Assembly (NCBI GenBank): GCA_007258455.2
Contig: VDFB02196034.1
Coordinates: 1-64,000 of the forward strand
Origin: Sequoia sempervirens
Taxonomy: Eukaryota > Streptophyta > Pinopsida > Cupressales > Cupressaceae
Direction of reading: 5' to 3'
Length of the DNA: 64,000 nt
The notes under the pieces were generated by a model. It saw nothing but the letters and a program-made list of their open reading frames with translations, searched no databases and had not been told where the DNA came from. Position numbers and translations under genes: made by a program. Shown in pieces: positions 1 through 10,594 of the stretch; position 1 is the first letter of the stretch, and the number at the start of each line of letters is the position of its first letter.

Positions 1-509
1 CACAACATATTTATAATTATTACCAAATTTATTCCCCAAATAAAATATCCACATCAACCAAATCTCCATTTCAATTAATAAAACAACTTATTTCATATCA
101 AGATTAACACTTAAATGTCTGTCTAAACTAATGTTTAACTAAATCTCAATATCCTAATCTTATTCAACATTAAACACCTATTCAAATTGGACGAATCAAA
201 CAATAAAAAGATATTAATAATCATAATTTCCAACATACTTGCACCTATTTAATAACTCAAAATCACCCAAATTATAACACAATCACCAACGCAACCTAAA
301 GCAAAAAAAACAAAATAGATCATCACCATCCAAAACATGCATCAAAGTTCAACATAATATTTACCCAAAAAAAAAAAAAATTTCAACATAATATTACCTA
401 ATTAGCAACCATCAACACAAGAATCTATGAACCATAGAGGTTACCTTTATCTAAAGCTCGCCTATAAAATGGAAGTCAAGTGCAACTGAGGTTACAAAAT
501 AGAGGGGCC

Positions 510-1312
510 TTACAGAGGCGACCCTTCCTTGAGACTAGGAACTGGCTGCCAAGGATGACACAGCAGCAAATCCAGCACCTCAAACGGCAAAATTGGTTTT
601 CTCCTACCTGTTGAAGGTGCTATAGCTGGGATCGGCTCTTCTAGCTCTTTCGAAGCCTCTTTTATATGTATACAGGGTTGTGCATAGAGCCTGTTCTGTG
701 GATTGTCGTGTCTACCCAGCTTTTGCAGACTGAGTTTTTCCAATGCAGTGCTTATGATTTTTACAGGTGAAAACCCCTATAAATCCCGATGTTTGAACCC
801 ATAATTTGAAAAAGAATTTCAATTGGTGCATCTTTTCTTTTAGTTTTTTTTATTAGAATATTTCAATTTTACAAATTTTGAAACACTTTGAAAATCTTGC
901 ATAAGATGAAAACCATTGGTCAGACTAATTCCTCATTATTAAGCTACTCCCGTGACACCTGGCCCAGAGCTAGTCCTTTAGCCAAGTTGATGGTATATCA
1001 CAAGTTGTTCACATCGAATTGCTTTGTTTCAGTATGAGATCCACCATGGCTCTTTTGGACGTACCAAAGAAGTAGCTAGGAATCCAATTAAGCAAATTTG
1101 TCATCTAGTAGCAAGAGTTCTGTAATTTTCGTTTCAGGGCTACAAAACCATGCACCACTAAAATTCATGATTTGAGCGCCAGTTCATCAAATGTAACATC
1201 TTATATGTACGCACCTTTTGCTGAAAAAGTTCGACAGTTCAAAGTATGCCCTGAAAGCTTTTTGTGAAAACCCTATTACATTCAACGATCCCTTTTCATT
1301 AGGGTTTTCCAT
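510..1312 (-). CDS. Possible small two-exon gene, 112 residues, unrecognised (left copy)
   Basis: Proposed exons are 1215-1312 and 510-750 on the reverse strand. The first starts at an ATG in good context (purine at -3, G at +4, start MENPNEKGSL) and ends at an AG/GTGCGT donor. The second follows an ATAAG acceptor with a weak pyrimidine tract, and the joined frame runs to a TAA. The product would be basic and proline-rich near its end (KPILPFEVLDLLL, HPWQPVPSL), with no signal peptide or membrane segment. The frame of the second exon is less AT-rich than its surroundings and reads like real protein. It lies about 1.3 kb downstream of the phosphatase in the same direction. I do not recognise a family. 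The upstream exon frame stays open above the ATG, so it could instead be the last two exons of a longer gene. Confidence 0.4.
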
Positions 1313-2575
1313 TTTCCTTTTTGCAGCAGAATTCTTCGCATTTTTCAGCAGAAAGTAATCTACTGTAATATTCAGCAATTTGATGAAAGTTATATACATA
1401 TGTACATTAAAAAAAAGGAAAATAGCTTCACTTCAAGTCTCACGGAAACATTGTTAAATTGACAGATTTATGGACAATTAAATCATACGTGTGCAATTCT
1501 TTTATTTCATTACACTTATGTGAAGCCTGCTAAACACATCTGTAAGTTTGCCCAGAAATTATTCCAAATTACTTCATCCCAAATTACCAGTTAGAACTTA
1601 GAACACGATCATAGGCCAAACAATTGCATACTGTGTCCGGTCTGAACTATTGTTCATCAATTGGGCCCAATCGAACGCTTATATGTCATATTTTTGTAGT
1701 ATATCCATAAAGCAAAACCTGCAATTGTCGAGTACACATAAATTTCCACATTGCTACTAACAAATTTGAATTTATTATCAATTGGTCATGTGTACATTCT
1801 AATATACTTGTACTTTTGCACACTAACAGCAACGGAACTAGTTTTCCCCCCATCTAGCGGTCTTCAAGAATCTTTGAGTTACTCATTGAATTTAGTTCCT
1901 ATACTAGCAGATGAAATTAAAAAACAACAGCGTTAAACAGGCCAGCATGCCTGATTCCTACATCTTCAGATCAACAAGTAACGAGTGGTGAATTATGATA
2001 TTAAGCAGCAGCATATGCTGGTCTCAATAAACACAAATTACTGGCAATCGCAATAAAAATTATTACATTCATTAAAACAATAAAGTTCAATGTCAGTAAT
2101 CAGTCAGAAGGAATAAAAGCAATTAATTAGAACAAATGGATTCAAGGTTAGTAACAAGTTAAAACAGATAAAAGCAAACAATTAGACATTTTGTGGCTAT
2201 ACTCGAATGTTTGTATTGCAACTCTTTTCCCGAAAAGGTTCTTTCATAGAACCAGGGAAGAAAAAATAAATTTGAATTTCCAGTTGTTTGAAGCAGCCAC
2301 ATATGATGCAGAGTAAGATGGAAGCAAAAATGCTACATGAATCACCTAAAATAAATAGCTTCCAACAGTGAGATCAAAATTGAGTGACCAAAATTCCACC
2401 TGACTCTCTACATATAGATTCGGCTTGCTCACTCTACACTCGAACCAGCAGTTCAAGATGTTTTACAGTGACTAAAACTACAGTTAGGTCTGATAATTTA
2501 ATGCAAGCCTCCAAGCTGTGATGTTGTGAGTGAATTTGCCCATTGGATATGAGTTCAACCTGATCATAAAGATAC
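1313..2575. other. Intergenic / 3' flank of the phosphatase gene (left arm)
   Basis: AT-rich sequence between the phosphatase stop codon and the small downstream gene. I see no convincing coding frame. It probably includes the phosphatase 3' UTR, but no poly(A) site can be fixed. Its mirror copy is 24627-25889. Confidence 0.5.
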
Positions 2576-5500
2576 CTATGTAACTAACACTCTCGATGGC
2601 CGCTTTCCCTCCATTGCATCTTTCTTCAATTTGCAGCTTACACAAAGAAAGGGACCTTCCCAAGAGTGCATAGTTCCTGAAAAGAAGGATCCAGCATGGA
2701 CAGAAATGCCTTCACTGGGTGTGATGTCAGTTTGACAAACAGCACAAGCAAACAATCCCGATACTGTCTGCACTGCATATTCTGACCCCAACCTGCAATG
2801 TGTGCATCATAAGGACAGCTCACAATTAGATATTGCATTACTGAAAGAAACATTTGTAAAAAAATATAGAGATAAAAGTGGGGACATAATAAAACCCTCT
2901 TGCCTCCACATAAATAATTTGATAAACAAAAAATAACATTTCACCAAAAAATATGTGATGATAATTTGAAGTCTATTGATTCTAATTGGAATTGGACATG
3001 CACAAAAGATTAAGTAATTTGATGACAATAAAGATTATTTTTAAAAGAACTACACTCAAGTTCCAAAATCATTTTTGGAAACATCACAAGATGCAGACTT
3101 AACATCAGAAAATACACAGATGTAACATGCCGTTCATGCTAGGTACAAACTAAACTTGCAGTACAATTTATCAACTGAAATAAATGTTTACAAAAATATT
3201 GTTCTAATTCAAAAAAAAAACATTAACACAAATACTGCAAATCATACTCTCTGCTGAATCAAAAAATAAAGCTCTGATTGTGAAAAAAAGAAAAATCTCC
3301 TATCAGGGAATGACATCGAAAATAAAAGTTTTGTAAAAAGATAACACAACTAGGATCCAGCAAAAACCATGCTCTGCACTGAATCCAAAAAGCAAAAATG
3401 TGATTGCAAAATTAAAATAACCAACTATTAAAAAGTGAAGTTGAATAAAAGTTATAAAATATATTGTTCTTAATTCAAGGAACAAACGACTAAGAATCAG
3501 AAAACCATGCTCCACACTGTATCAAAAAATGAAGTTGAAAATGATGACCTACCTTTCAGCAAGCATTGCAGATCCCTCCTCAAAAATTTCTTGGACAATG
3601 TCCGTATCTTGCTGCTTTTCTACTGTCCTTGATGTTGGATTATTGGACCTCCTGCGGAAAATTGACTTGAACATGCCTTGCTTTTTAACCGGAGGTGGTA
3701 ATGCAGGTTTTTCAGGTGGAATCAAGTCCACTACAATGCATGTAGTGTCATCTCTAAGTCCCCTAATCTTCAAAGCCTCCTACAGCAAATTGAGTTAAGA
3801 TGAGAATCCAAAATATTAATATTGTTCAAATATTGCATCTTGGAGCACTATGATGTGCTGGAATTTTATTCCATTGATTTGCTTTCCTTATAAAAGTTAT
3901 TTGTACCTTAACAATTTGTTTTGCAGCAAGTTCTGCTCTCAAGCCCCGGCAACAATTTGCTGATTTTTCAGAACTCAATGCATCCCAAACACCATCAGTT
4001 GCAATAATAAGCCTACCACCTGCATTTGACAACTGTTGGAAAAGGCCATCACAAATCAAATCAAGTAGCACTTTGTGAACTTCTTTGTGCCATTAATAGA
4101 TGAAGGTAATAAATTTGTAAACAGCAATATTCTAATTGGCAACACACCTTTATTTGTTTGACATGTGGTATTGGTACAATGAACTCACCCACATCCATAT
4201 CACCGATAGATCTGGATAGACAAAGCCCTCCAGGCCAACATCTCAATGGCCCAATCTATAATCACATAGCAGATGTTCATGGGTCACAAAAGTAATATAC
4301 TTGTGGAAAATTTATATAACAGAATGAACCAGCATCAAATAAAAAGCCCATAATGGTAAGTATAATCTATAAGAACTTAAATATTACGAAAGAGAGGTAT
4401 CCCCTGAGCAAAAACTTATACAAAAATTTAAATTCATCAATCATAAAAGGATGACAGTCTCTATCAAACACAGTTTTCGAGCTAGTAAGTGCTTCATCAA
4501 GCTCTGGCAATCAATGCAAGACCCAATCAAGCTCACGTATCCAACTCTTTATGTGTATAGTGTGGGAGAGGAATCAATAGCAAAGTTAATAAATTGTGAT
4601 TAGCAATTAATTGGCAGGTATCTGAAAAAAACAGAATTGGGAAAAGAAAAAAAAATTGAATCAGTGGGCATTAGGAAATTTTTTTAAAATTATGAAAATT
4701 TTAGAGTGAAAGAAAACTAATTGAATCATTGATATTTTCATTAAGGTTTTTTATTTGCCAATTTTTCCAAGCACTTTTTTATTAATCACATTTTTCTCAA
4801 AAAGTTAGTGACTCCAAAATTTAAGAAAATAAAAAAACAACTCAGGCAAGAGTAGGAATTTTGGTGATCAATCATTGATCTTGATAACATAGATCAAAGG
4901 GTACTTCTGGAAATGTTATATAACTCCCATGAACTTTTGGACACACAGATACAAACATAATTCAAATAATCATATTAAAAAGTTTTGCCACTCTCTCCTA
5001 GCAAAGTTCTATTTTAGGAGATGCCGGGATGATCAGCAACAGTCTTAAAAGTTATAGCATCAGGAAAGGCTATCTGGTATAGATTTGCTTTGCAAGACAA
5101 GGTGCAAGGTAACATAAATGTGAGAGCACAGATATATGATCTTAAGTGTCCATATGTTTTATATAGGGTGGCTTTAGGCATCTATTTCTTTCATAATCAA
5201 CAACCTACTAAAGGTTGTAAGGAATTTTTACCTCAGCTCCACCAATAGTATTCAGTCTACCAATCTCACCACCACTGGCTGTTATGCGCTCCCTCCTATA
5301 GTCAGATATATAGAAGTTAGTCTTCAGGCTACTTTAATCGAAAGAATCCTCAATAAGTTAAATATGCCACTCATTTCTTGAACTGCCTGTATTTGAAAAC
5401 ATTCATTACATCAAATGATAACATCAGCAAGCTAGGTAGGGTCCACAAGGCATCGCTTGAAACTGACAGTGACATTAGTACCGGAGTGGAGGATGCTAAC

Positions 5501-7495
5501 AAATCAATTGGGGGACTTTTACCCAAATCCATGCTTTATAGAACAGATAAATAGCTTGCCAAAATCAACTGCTAAAAAGAAAGAGAAATATGCACAATAA
5601 AACATTCATTGAAATACAAAATCTCCAAAGTGTGCACATTCATAATTATTTCTACATTCTGGGAAGAATCTTACTCTTCAGGATTGACCTCGAGCCTGTG
5701 ATCAGCAGTCAAAAGAGAAACCAACCCTCCAGGCGATTCAAGGATGCACCGAGAATCTCCAACCGATGCAACAGTGACTGTCCAGCAATCTACTATAACA
5801 AAAGTAACTGTAGTTCCCGATGTTTGTCCTGTAAAAAAGAAACATATTGTCATAAGATTGATTACATGTGGAATTACAAAAATTTATCCAAATACAACAG
5901 AATAATAGAAATTTCAATCTCCAAGTCAAATTCCACAGATTTGTATACCTTTAACCTGAAATTCTTTATCTGTTTTGACAAATCCTGCAACCATAGCCCT
6001 CGGTAATGCTGACAGCCAATCATCCCTACTCAAGCCTGCTGGAATGGCACTCAAAATATCCTTCAATAAATTTTCCTTTGAATATACAGCTGCAGCAGAC
6101 CCATTGTGGCCATCAAAAATCTGAAACAGCATGCCACCAAACAATTGCCAGATTATTCTCTTTCATGATCTGTCTAAATCAAAACAAACATAGTTAAAAG
6201 AAGGAGTTGAAAACACATATCCCAATTTATTTTCTATAAATTATAAAGAGTTCTTCAAACCTAAATCCAAACTTGGCCAGCTTTGGGAATTCAACCCATG
6301 TCAACCAAAAAGAAATTTTAAAAATCAAACGATTATGTTTTTAACTGAAATCTCCTGTGTAAAGGCCAGAGAATTATCAATGTTTGACAGAATTTAGAAC
6401 ATTTAAAGTTCCTTCAAATTTTCCCCTTTGTTTCATGCAATAACTTAAGAATAAAATCAAACCCTGTGATACACCTGTATCGCTGGAGGAAGTCCAAAAT
6501 AAATTAAAATATATATTTCATATTGAATCTCATTACAAAGGAAACAAAAAAGAAAAGAAAAAAATGCAAGAAAAAATCAGCTAAAATTGAAAGTCTCAAT
6601 TTATTCGGTCATCTTGTCCTCAATAAAAAATGCATCGTTCCAGCCCTTGTCCCTTATAGCTTTTATCAGCCTACCGTAAACAGTTACTGTAAAAAGTTAT
6701 CATGCACTTCACTGCAATTTCACTTTAGCAACGTTTGAATAAAATACCGACCCCAAATTTTGAAAAAAGCTGTCTGCTGGAAAAAGGCCAGAAAACTAAA
6801 CAGGTTCATACTATTTTAAGTATTATCCACTTCTTCTCTTAGTTTCAGTCACTCTACCCAGTTTTAGGGAAAGTCTTCATGCTCGTATGTTAAATTCATG
6901 ATTTCCCTAATGGCAAGGAGTTCAGAATCGAAACTTTTGCAGCCGTCATGGCTGTTAATTTCTTTTATCCAAAGCCTAAACAACAAATTTGTGCCAGATC
7001 AAAACAAAGAACAAATTTCTCGTGAATTCAAAAGAAAAATTCCCTAAAAAAGAGCTGATTTTCCGGGACGAAAACAAAAGAAAACATAGAGAAAATAAAC
7101 CTGTTAAGGAAATGCAAGAAAAACAAAAACAAGAATCGAGCACAATGAAAATTGGAGACAATTCTTTGTCCAAATTTACGATGTTCTCTGTTACTGTTGT
7201 TACACTTATTCGAAGAAATTAAACAGGAGAGAAGCCCAGATTTGCATACAGCAAAGACAGCAAAGAGGGAGGCTCCGTCGCCTGGAATTTTGTGAGAATC
7301 CAATTTGATAAGAGTAAAATCCTCTCCTTTCTTACTCTGCCCTGCCTGCCCGCACCGAATGTTGGGCCGCTCCAACTTCTCATTCTTCACCTCGAGTCTC
7401 AAAAGCTCAGCCAGTGGAACCATTTTGGCATTTGGGATTCCCTTCGTCTTCGCCTGATTTATCATCTTTACACAAAACAGGCGAACTGTTGCCAA
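2576..7495 (-). CDS. Protein phosphatase 2C, complete 8-exon gene
   Basis: Mn/Mg-dependent serine/threonine phosphatase of the plant PP2C family, closest in my recollection to Arabidopsis At1g47380. Exons (5' to 3'): 7250-7495, 5949-6120, 5675-5828, 5232-5295, 4148-4255, 3907-4032, 3553-3779, 2576-2792. All introns are GT-AG and the frame is unbroken for 437 residues, against about 428 for the relative. Motifs in order: KKGEDFTL (56-63), metal-site FDGHNG (84-89), SGTTVTFV (143-150), SVGDSRC (161-167), GGLCLSRSIGDMD (221-233), TDGVWD (260-265), RDDTTC (299-304). The basic linker FRRRSNN is followed by two Cys pairs (382/385 and 416/419), a zinc-ribbon-like tail typical of this subfamily. The first ATG gives residue 1; ATGs at codons 11 and 25 are alternatives, and the last aligns best with the conserved VPL start. 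Exon 1 lies outside the inverted repeat. Confidence 0.93.
6574..6574. other. Arm-to-arm mismatch (A here, C-equivalent at 20628)
   Basis: One of two substitutions found between the arms; the other is 6697 (T here, C-equivalent at 20505). Both lie in phosphatase intron 1, within 500 bases of the inner end of the repeat and the N gap. Confidence 0.85.
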
Positions 7496-8611
7496 ATTTC
7501 ACCTGAAACGCATTTGAATCTGCGCCCTCTGCACTACCCTCGCCCAGTCAAACCCTCGAATTTTTGCCCCAGTTCGAATTTAATCCAAACCGGCCCAATA
7601 TCTTTCTCAATTCCACCGCGCACCTTCAAACTCCGCCCGATTTTGACTCTTGTTTTAAAGCCTCGAATGGAGACTTGATCAGAGTTTTTTTAAGAATTAG
7701 TATGAGCAGTTAACACTCGATTTATTTCATTTCCCATGCTTCGATTTTCCCAAAGCGGTACAATCCAAAACTTGTCAAACTTCAATTAATGGCTCGTTGG
7801 AGTCCGGGTAAACTCCAACATCAGGCCAACAAATAATTTAAATCTCATTTATTCTTCCGGCCTCTCAGAAAATAATTCAAACTCATCAATATATAGATTT
7901 TTTAATGGGAGAATGGAATTCAAATTTATCGCGTGCTCCGAGCCGCTTTTTTTTCTTGTCAAACCGCGTGCTTCCTCCATTGTAAGTTGTATCCACCTAC
8001 ACTGGCATTAGTTTATTTATATCGCGTCCAATACAGCTGCGCAAAAGTCATGGACAAACATCCAAAGCATTTTGCTCGTTGACATGAATATGGATTACAA
8101 AGCATTTTGGTTGTGGAGAAGGGAGTAGTCTTCTAAAGGAAGTTATCTCTTTCTACAATTGTAATATGTTTAAAAATTAATATATTTTATGAAATTATTT
8201 GTTAATAATTTGATGGAATTATACCTTTTAAACTTTAGTTCTTAAGCTTGATTATTACATACTAAGATTGAAGTCTTTGGTTTATTCATAATATCAATCA
8301 AATATTATATAACTAGCTATTGCACTTTAGGTGTGCAATTGGGTAGGTCGAATAATTGGTTGAAATAGATAACAATAGACATAATAAGAAAAGGCAAAAA
8401 TGAATTAAACTTGATGCAAACGATAGTTTACCTTAATTGATTTTTTGTAGACATATTGGTTGAAATAGAACAATTTGTATGTAACTTATAAAAACAACAC
8501 ATTTAAAAAATGAAATGGAAATAGTATAGAAAAAAAAATGAGCTTAAAATTATGTGAGATAAAAATGTATAATAAGGATATATATACAAAGTTGAAAATG
8601 AAGTGTTTTAA
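7496..8611. other. Upstream region of the phosphatase gene
   Basis: Bases 7496-7680 are richer in C and G than their surroundings and probably hold the 5' UTR and core promoter of the reverse-strand phosphatase gene. I see no clear TATA element at a fixed distance. From 7.7 to 8.6 kb the sequence is AT-rich with no supportable feature. Confidence 0.4.
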
Positions 8612-8643
8612 TGGAACGTTTAATTCGCATTAGAAGAATGTAT

Positions 8644-8771
8644 GCAATTGAATGTAATAGTATAACCGACATGTGAGATGGTCATATTGAACTCCAATTT
8701 ATGTGATGCAATTGAATGTAATGGTATAAGCAAATTTTGACATGGTCATATTGAACTCCAATTTATGTGTA
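8644..8771. repeat. 64-bp direct repeat, two copies
   Basis: Copies begin at 8644 and 8708, each starting GCAATTGAATGTAAT and ending near CTCCAATTTATGTG. They differ mainly in the middle. The repeat lies in non-coding sequence downstream of the small heat-shock gene. Confidence 0.8.
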
Positions 8772-9118
8772 AGGTTGTTACATAAAGGAGCAAATTGAGT
8801 CATCATTACATTGAAATTTGAAGCACAGACTGTTGTGCATTGCTCCGTCCAAGTATTTATACTAAAAAACGTATAATGATGAAAAATTTAACCTTTCAAG
8901 TTTCAACATATGTTCAAAATTCTGGCAAAATACATTTTCAAAATTATGTTACTGGAACTTTACATATCTATGTACCTATGGAGGAATTTAGGTGGTGAAA
9001 TTATAGACCAAAACAGTACATTTCGTATGTATTTTGTAATAAACACACTTGATGTATTTATATTTGTGACTGCTCTACAGATCGGAAATGAAGAAACACA
9101 ATTCGGAAAGGCGAGCGC

Positions 9119-9678
9119 CTAAGCAACTTTAACTTCAATTTTCTTGGGTTTCTTGGGCTCTGGAGGAGGAAGTTTGGGAACGGTAACACTCAGCACTCCA
9201 TCTTGACAGCTAACAAAAGTGGCCTCCATATTGCAATCGTCAGGCAGGCTTAATTTACGCATAAATTTGTTGACCCTAAGCTCCATACAGATGAATTTGA
9301 CATCCTCCTCCTCCTCCCTCTTTTGCTCTCCACTAATTGTTAGCACATTCTCATCCTCTTCTTGAACCTGCTTGTTCTCAAACACACAGAAATTGATTTG
9401 TTAGTCTTACTAGCCAGTGATTTAAAGCTTTTTCATCCCCCAGATGCAAATAAAATGAGGGTTTTAAAGGTTTATAAGGTAAATACCTTGATGTCATTTT
9501 TAAGGCATGGCATGTCGATTAAGAAGACAAAAGAGTTGGGAAACTCTTTGATATCAACAAGCGTGGAAGCCATGGCTTTGCATTCCATAATATAACTGCA
9601 CGTGGGAATGTTGAGTAGTTTGTCCACTTCGTTAGGGACTCCCATAAGCTAGTGAACAGTGCTCAATAGGGGCTCCAT
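9119..9678 (-). pseudogene. Class II cytosolic small heat-shock protein (HSP20), with in-frame stop and an intron
   Basis: Class II sHSPs are cytosolic holdase chaperones with an alpha-crystallin domain. Exon 2 (9119-9367) carries ENVLTISGE, the FMRKLSLP strand, QDGVLSVTV and the class II tail [16 protein letters not shown]. Exon 1 carries IKEFPNSFVFLIDMP. A 119-bp GT-AG intron (9368-9486) splits the crystallin domain after NDIK. Homology continues upstream of the ATG at 9645 to MEPLLSTVH (ATG at 9678), but a TAG at 9649-9651 interrupts it. Either translation starts at 9645, giving 135 residues, or the gene is dead. The usual PG-x-SGDIK loop reads PCLKNDIK, one residue short and without the usual glycine, which also suggests decay. 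Most class II genes known to me lack introns. Confidence 0.8.
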
Positions 9679-10594
9679 CTCTTTCACGGTTATGCATTCC
9701 CATCAAATTTCATAATCATTTCATTCAAAATTATCCAAATGCTAAATTAATTCTTCAAAAGATTGTAGAGAAAACATAAATCAATAGCCTTCAAAGGAGT
9801 TGGAGAGAACATTTACTAGGTTAGTGATTGCGGTCGAAGAAGCAGAAGTACAAGCGCTTTGAAAGAAGTCACTAGAAGAAGTACTACAAGAGAGTTGTGA
9901 AATATCAGAGTGATGATTAGGAAGGACAATGAATGGAAAGCAACCAATATTTATCTGTAGTAAATGCAATATCAATATTTATAAGTCTGCTAGGTCGACG
10001 AGTGTATATGAAATATCAATCTAGAGGTGGCAAAGAGAACACTGATATTTACAGGTACACATACAAAGGTGGAAGGAAGCATTTATCTGTAGTAAATGCA
10101 AATGAAGCCATCTTACCTTTCCGACGTCAAATCTATTCAAAGAATATAATATTTAACTATGACAATCAAATCTAATAAAAGTAAATCAAAAGATCTTTCA
10201 CCCACCTAAGGGAGCAGTTATTCCATATAGCTTGTGCCTCTCGAAGAGTTAGGTGAAATGAAATAAAATAATGTATGTAAAATAAAGCTTCCTTTCGAGT
10301 AAATATATAGAATGATGAAATCCATGTTTTTTTTATGGATTGTTTATTTCGCATTACAAGAATGGATGCATTTGAATATATTGGTATAGCAAAAAAAAAA
10401 TTCCAAAAAATAATAAGTTACCTGTGGCTAATTAGTTTGTAGGACTTAGATAATGAGGAAATAGTGTAAATGAGCAATAAGAGGGGGTTGTTGTAGAGGA
10501 AAAAGATTAATATAATTTAGAAGAACTTAAGTATATCAATATTGGTAGTGAAGTAAATAAGAAAGTAACGTACCTATAGTAGGCGAAATACACT
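9679..10594. other. Region between sHSP and Helitron remnant
   Basis: AT-rich, without a recognised gene. A 21-bp exact direct repeat (ATTTATCTGTAGTAAATGCA plus A) sits at 9949-9969 and 10081-10101. The Helitron 3' end (CTRR with a hairpin, read on the reverse strand) should lie here but I could not identify it. Confidence 0.4.

Larger units (their letters stand above)
1..7068. repeat. Left arm of a >=7.07-kb inverted duplication
   Basis: Every base x in this arm pairs with base 27202-x on the opposite strand. All reading frames and splice sites checked keep that exact offset, so there is no net insertion or deletion across the arm. I found two substitutions, at 6574 and 6697. The inner end is at 7068; the outer end is not visible because the match already holds at base 1. 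The arm contains exons 2-8 of the phosphatase gene and the small two-exon gene. Confidence 0.97.
8612..10388. repeat. Diverged direct repeats flanking the sHSP gene
   Basis: The stretch 8612-8665 (core TTCGCATTAGAAGAATG) is echoed at 10340-10388 (core TTCGCATTACAAGAATG), in the same orientation and about 1.7 kb apart. The small heat-shock gene lies between them. They could be ends of an old mobile unit or remains of a local duplication. Confidence 0.45.

Noticed and set aside
5590..6006. 138-codon forward frame across phosphatase exons 2-3
   Set aside because: Antisense shadow of conserved exons and an intron; repeated in mirror image at 21196-21612 for the same reason.
7292..7678. 128-codon forward frame opposite phosphatase exon 1
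   Set aside because: It lies antisense to a clearly conserved exon and shows no family motif; the open frame is a by-product of the exon and its 5' UTR.
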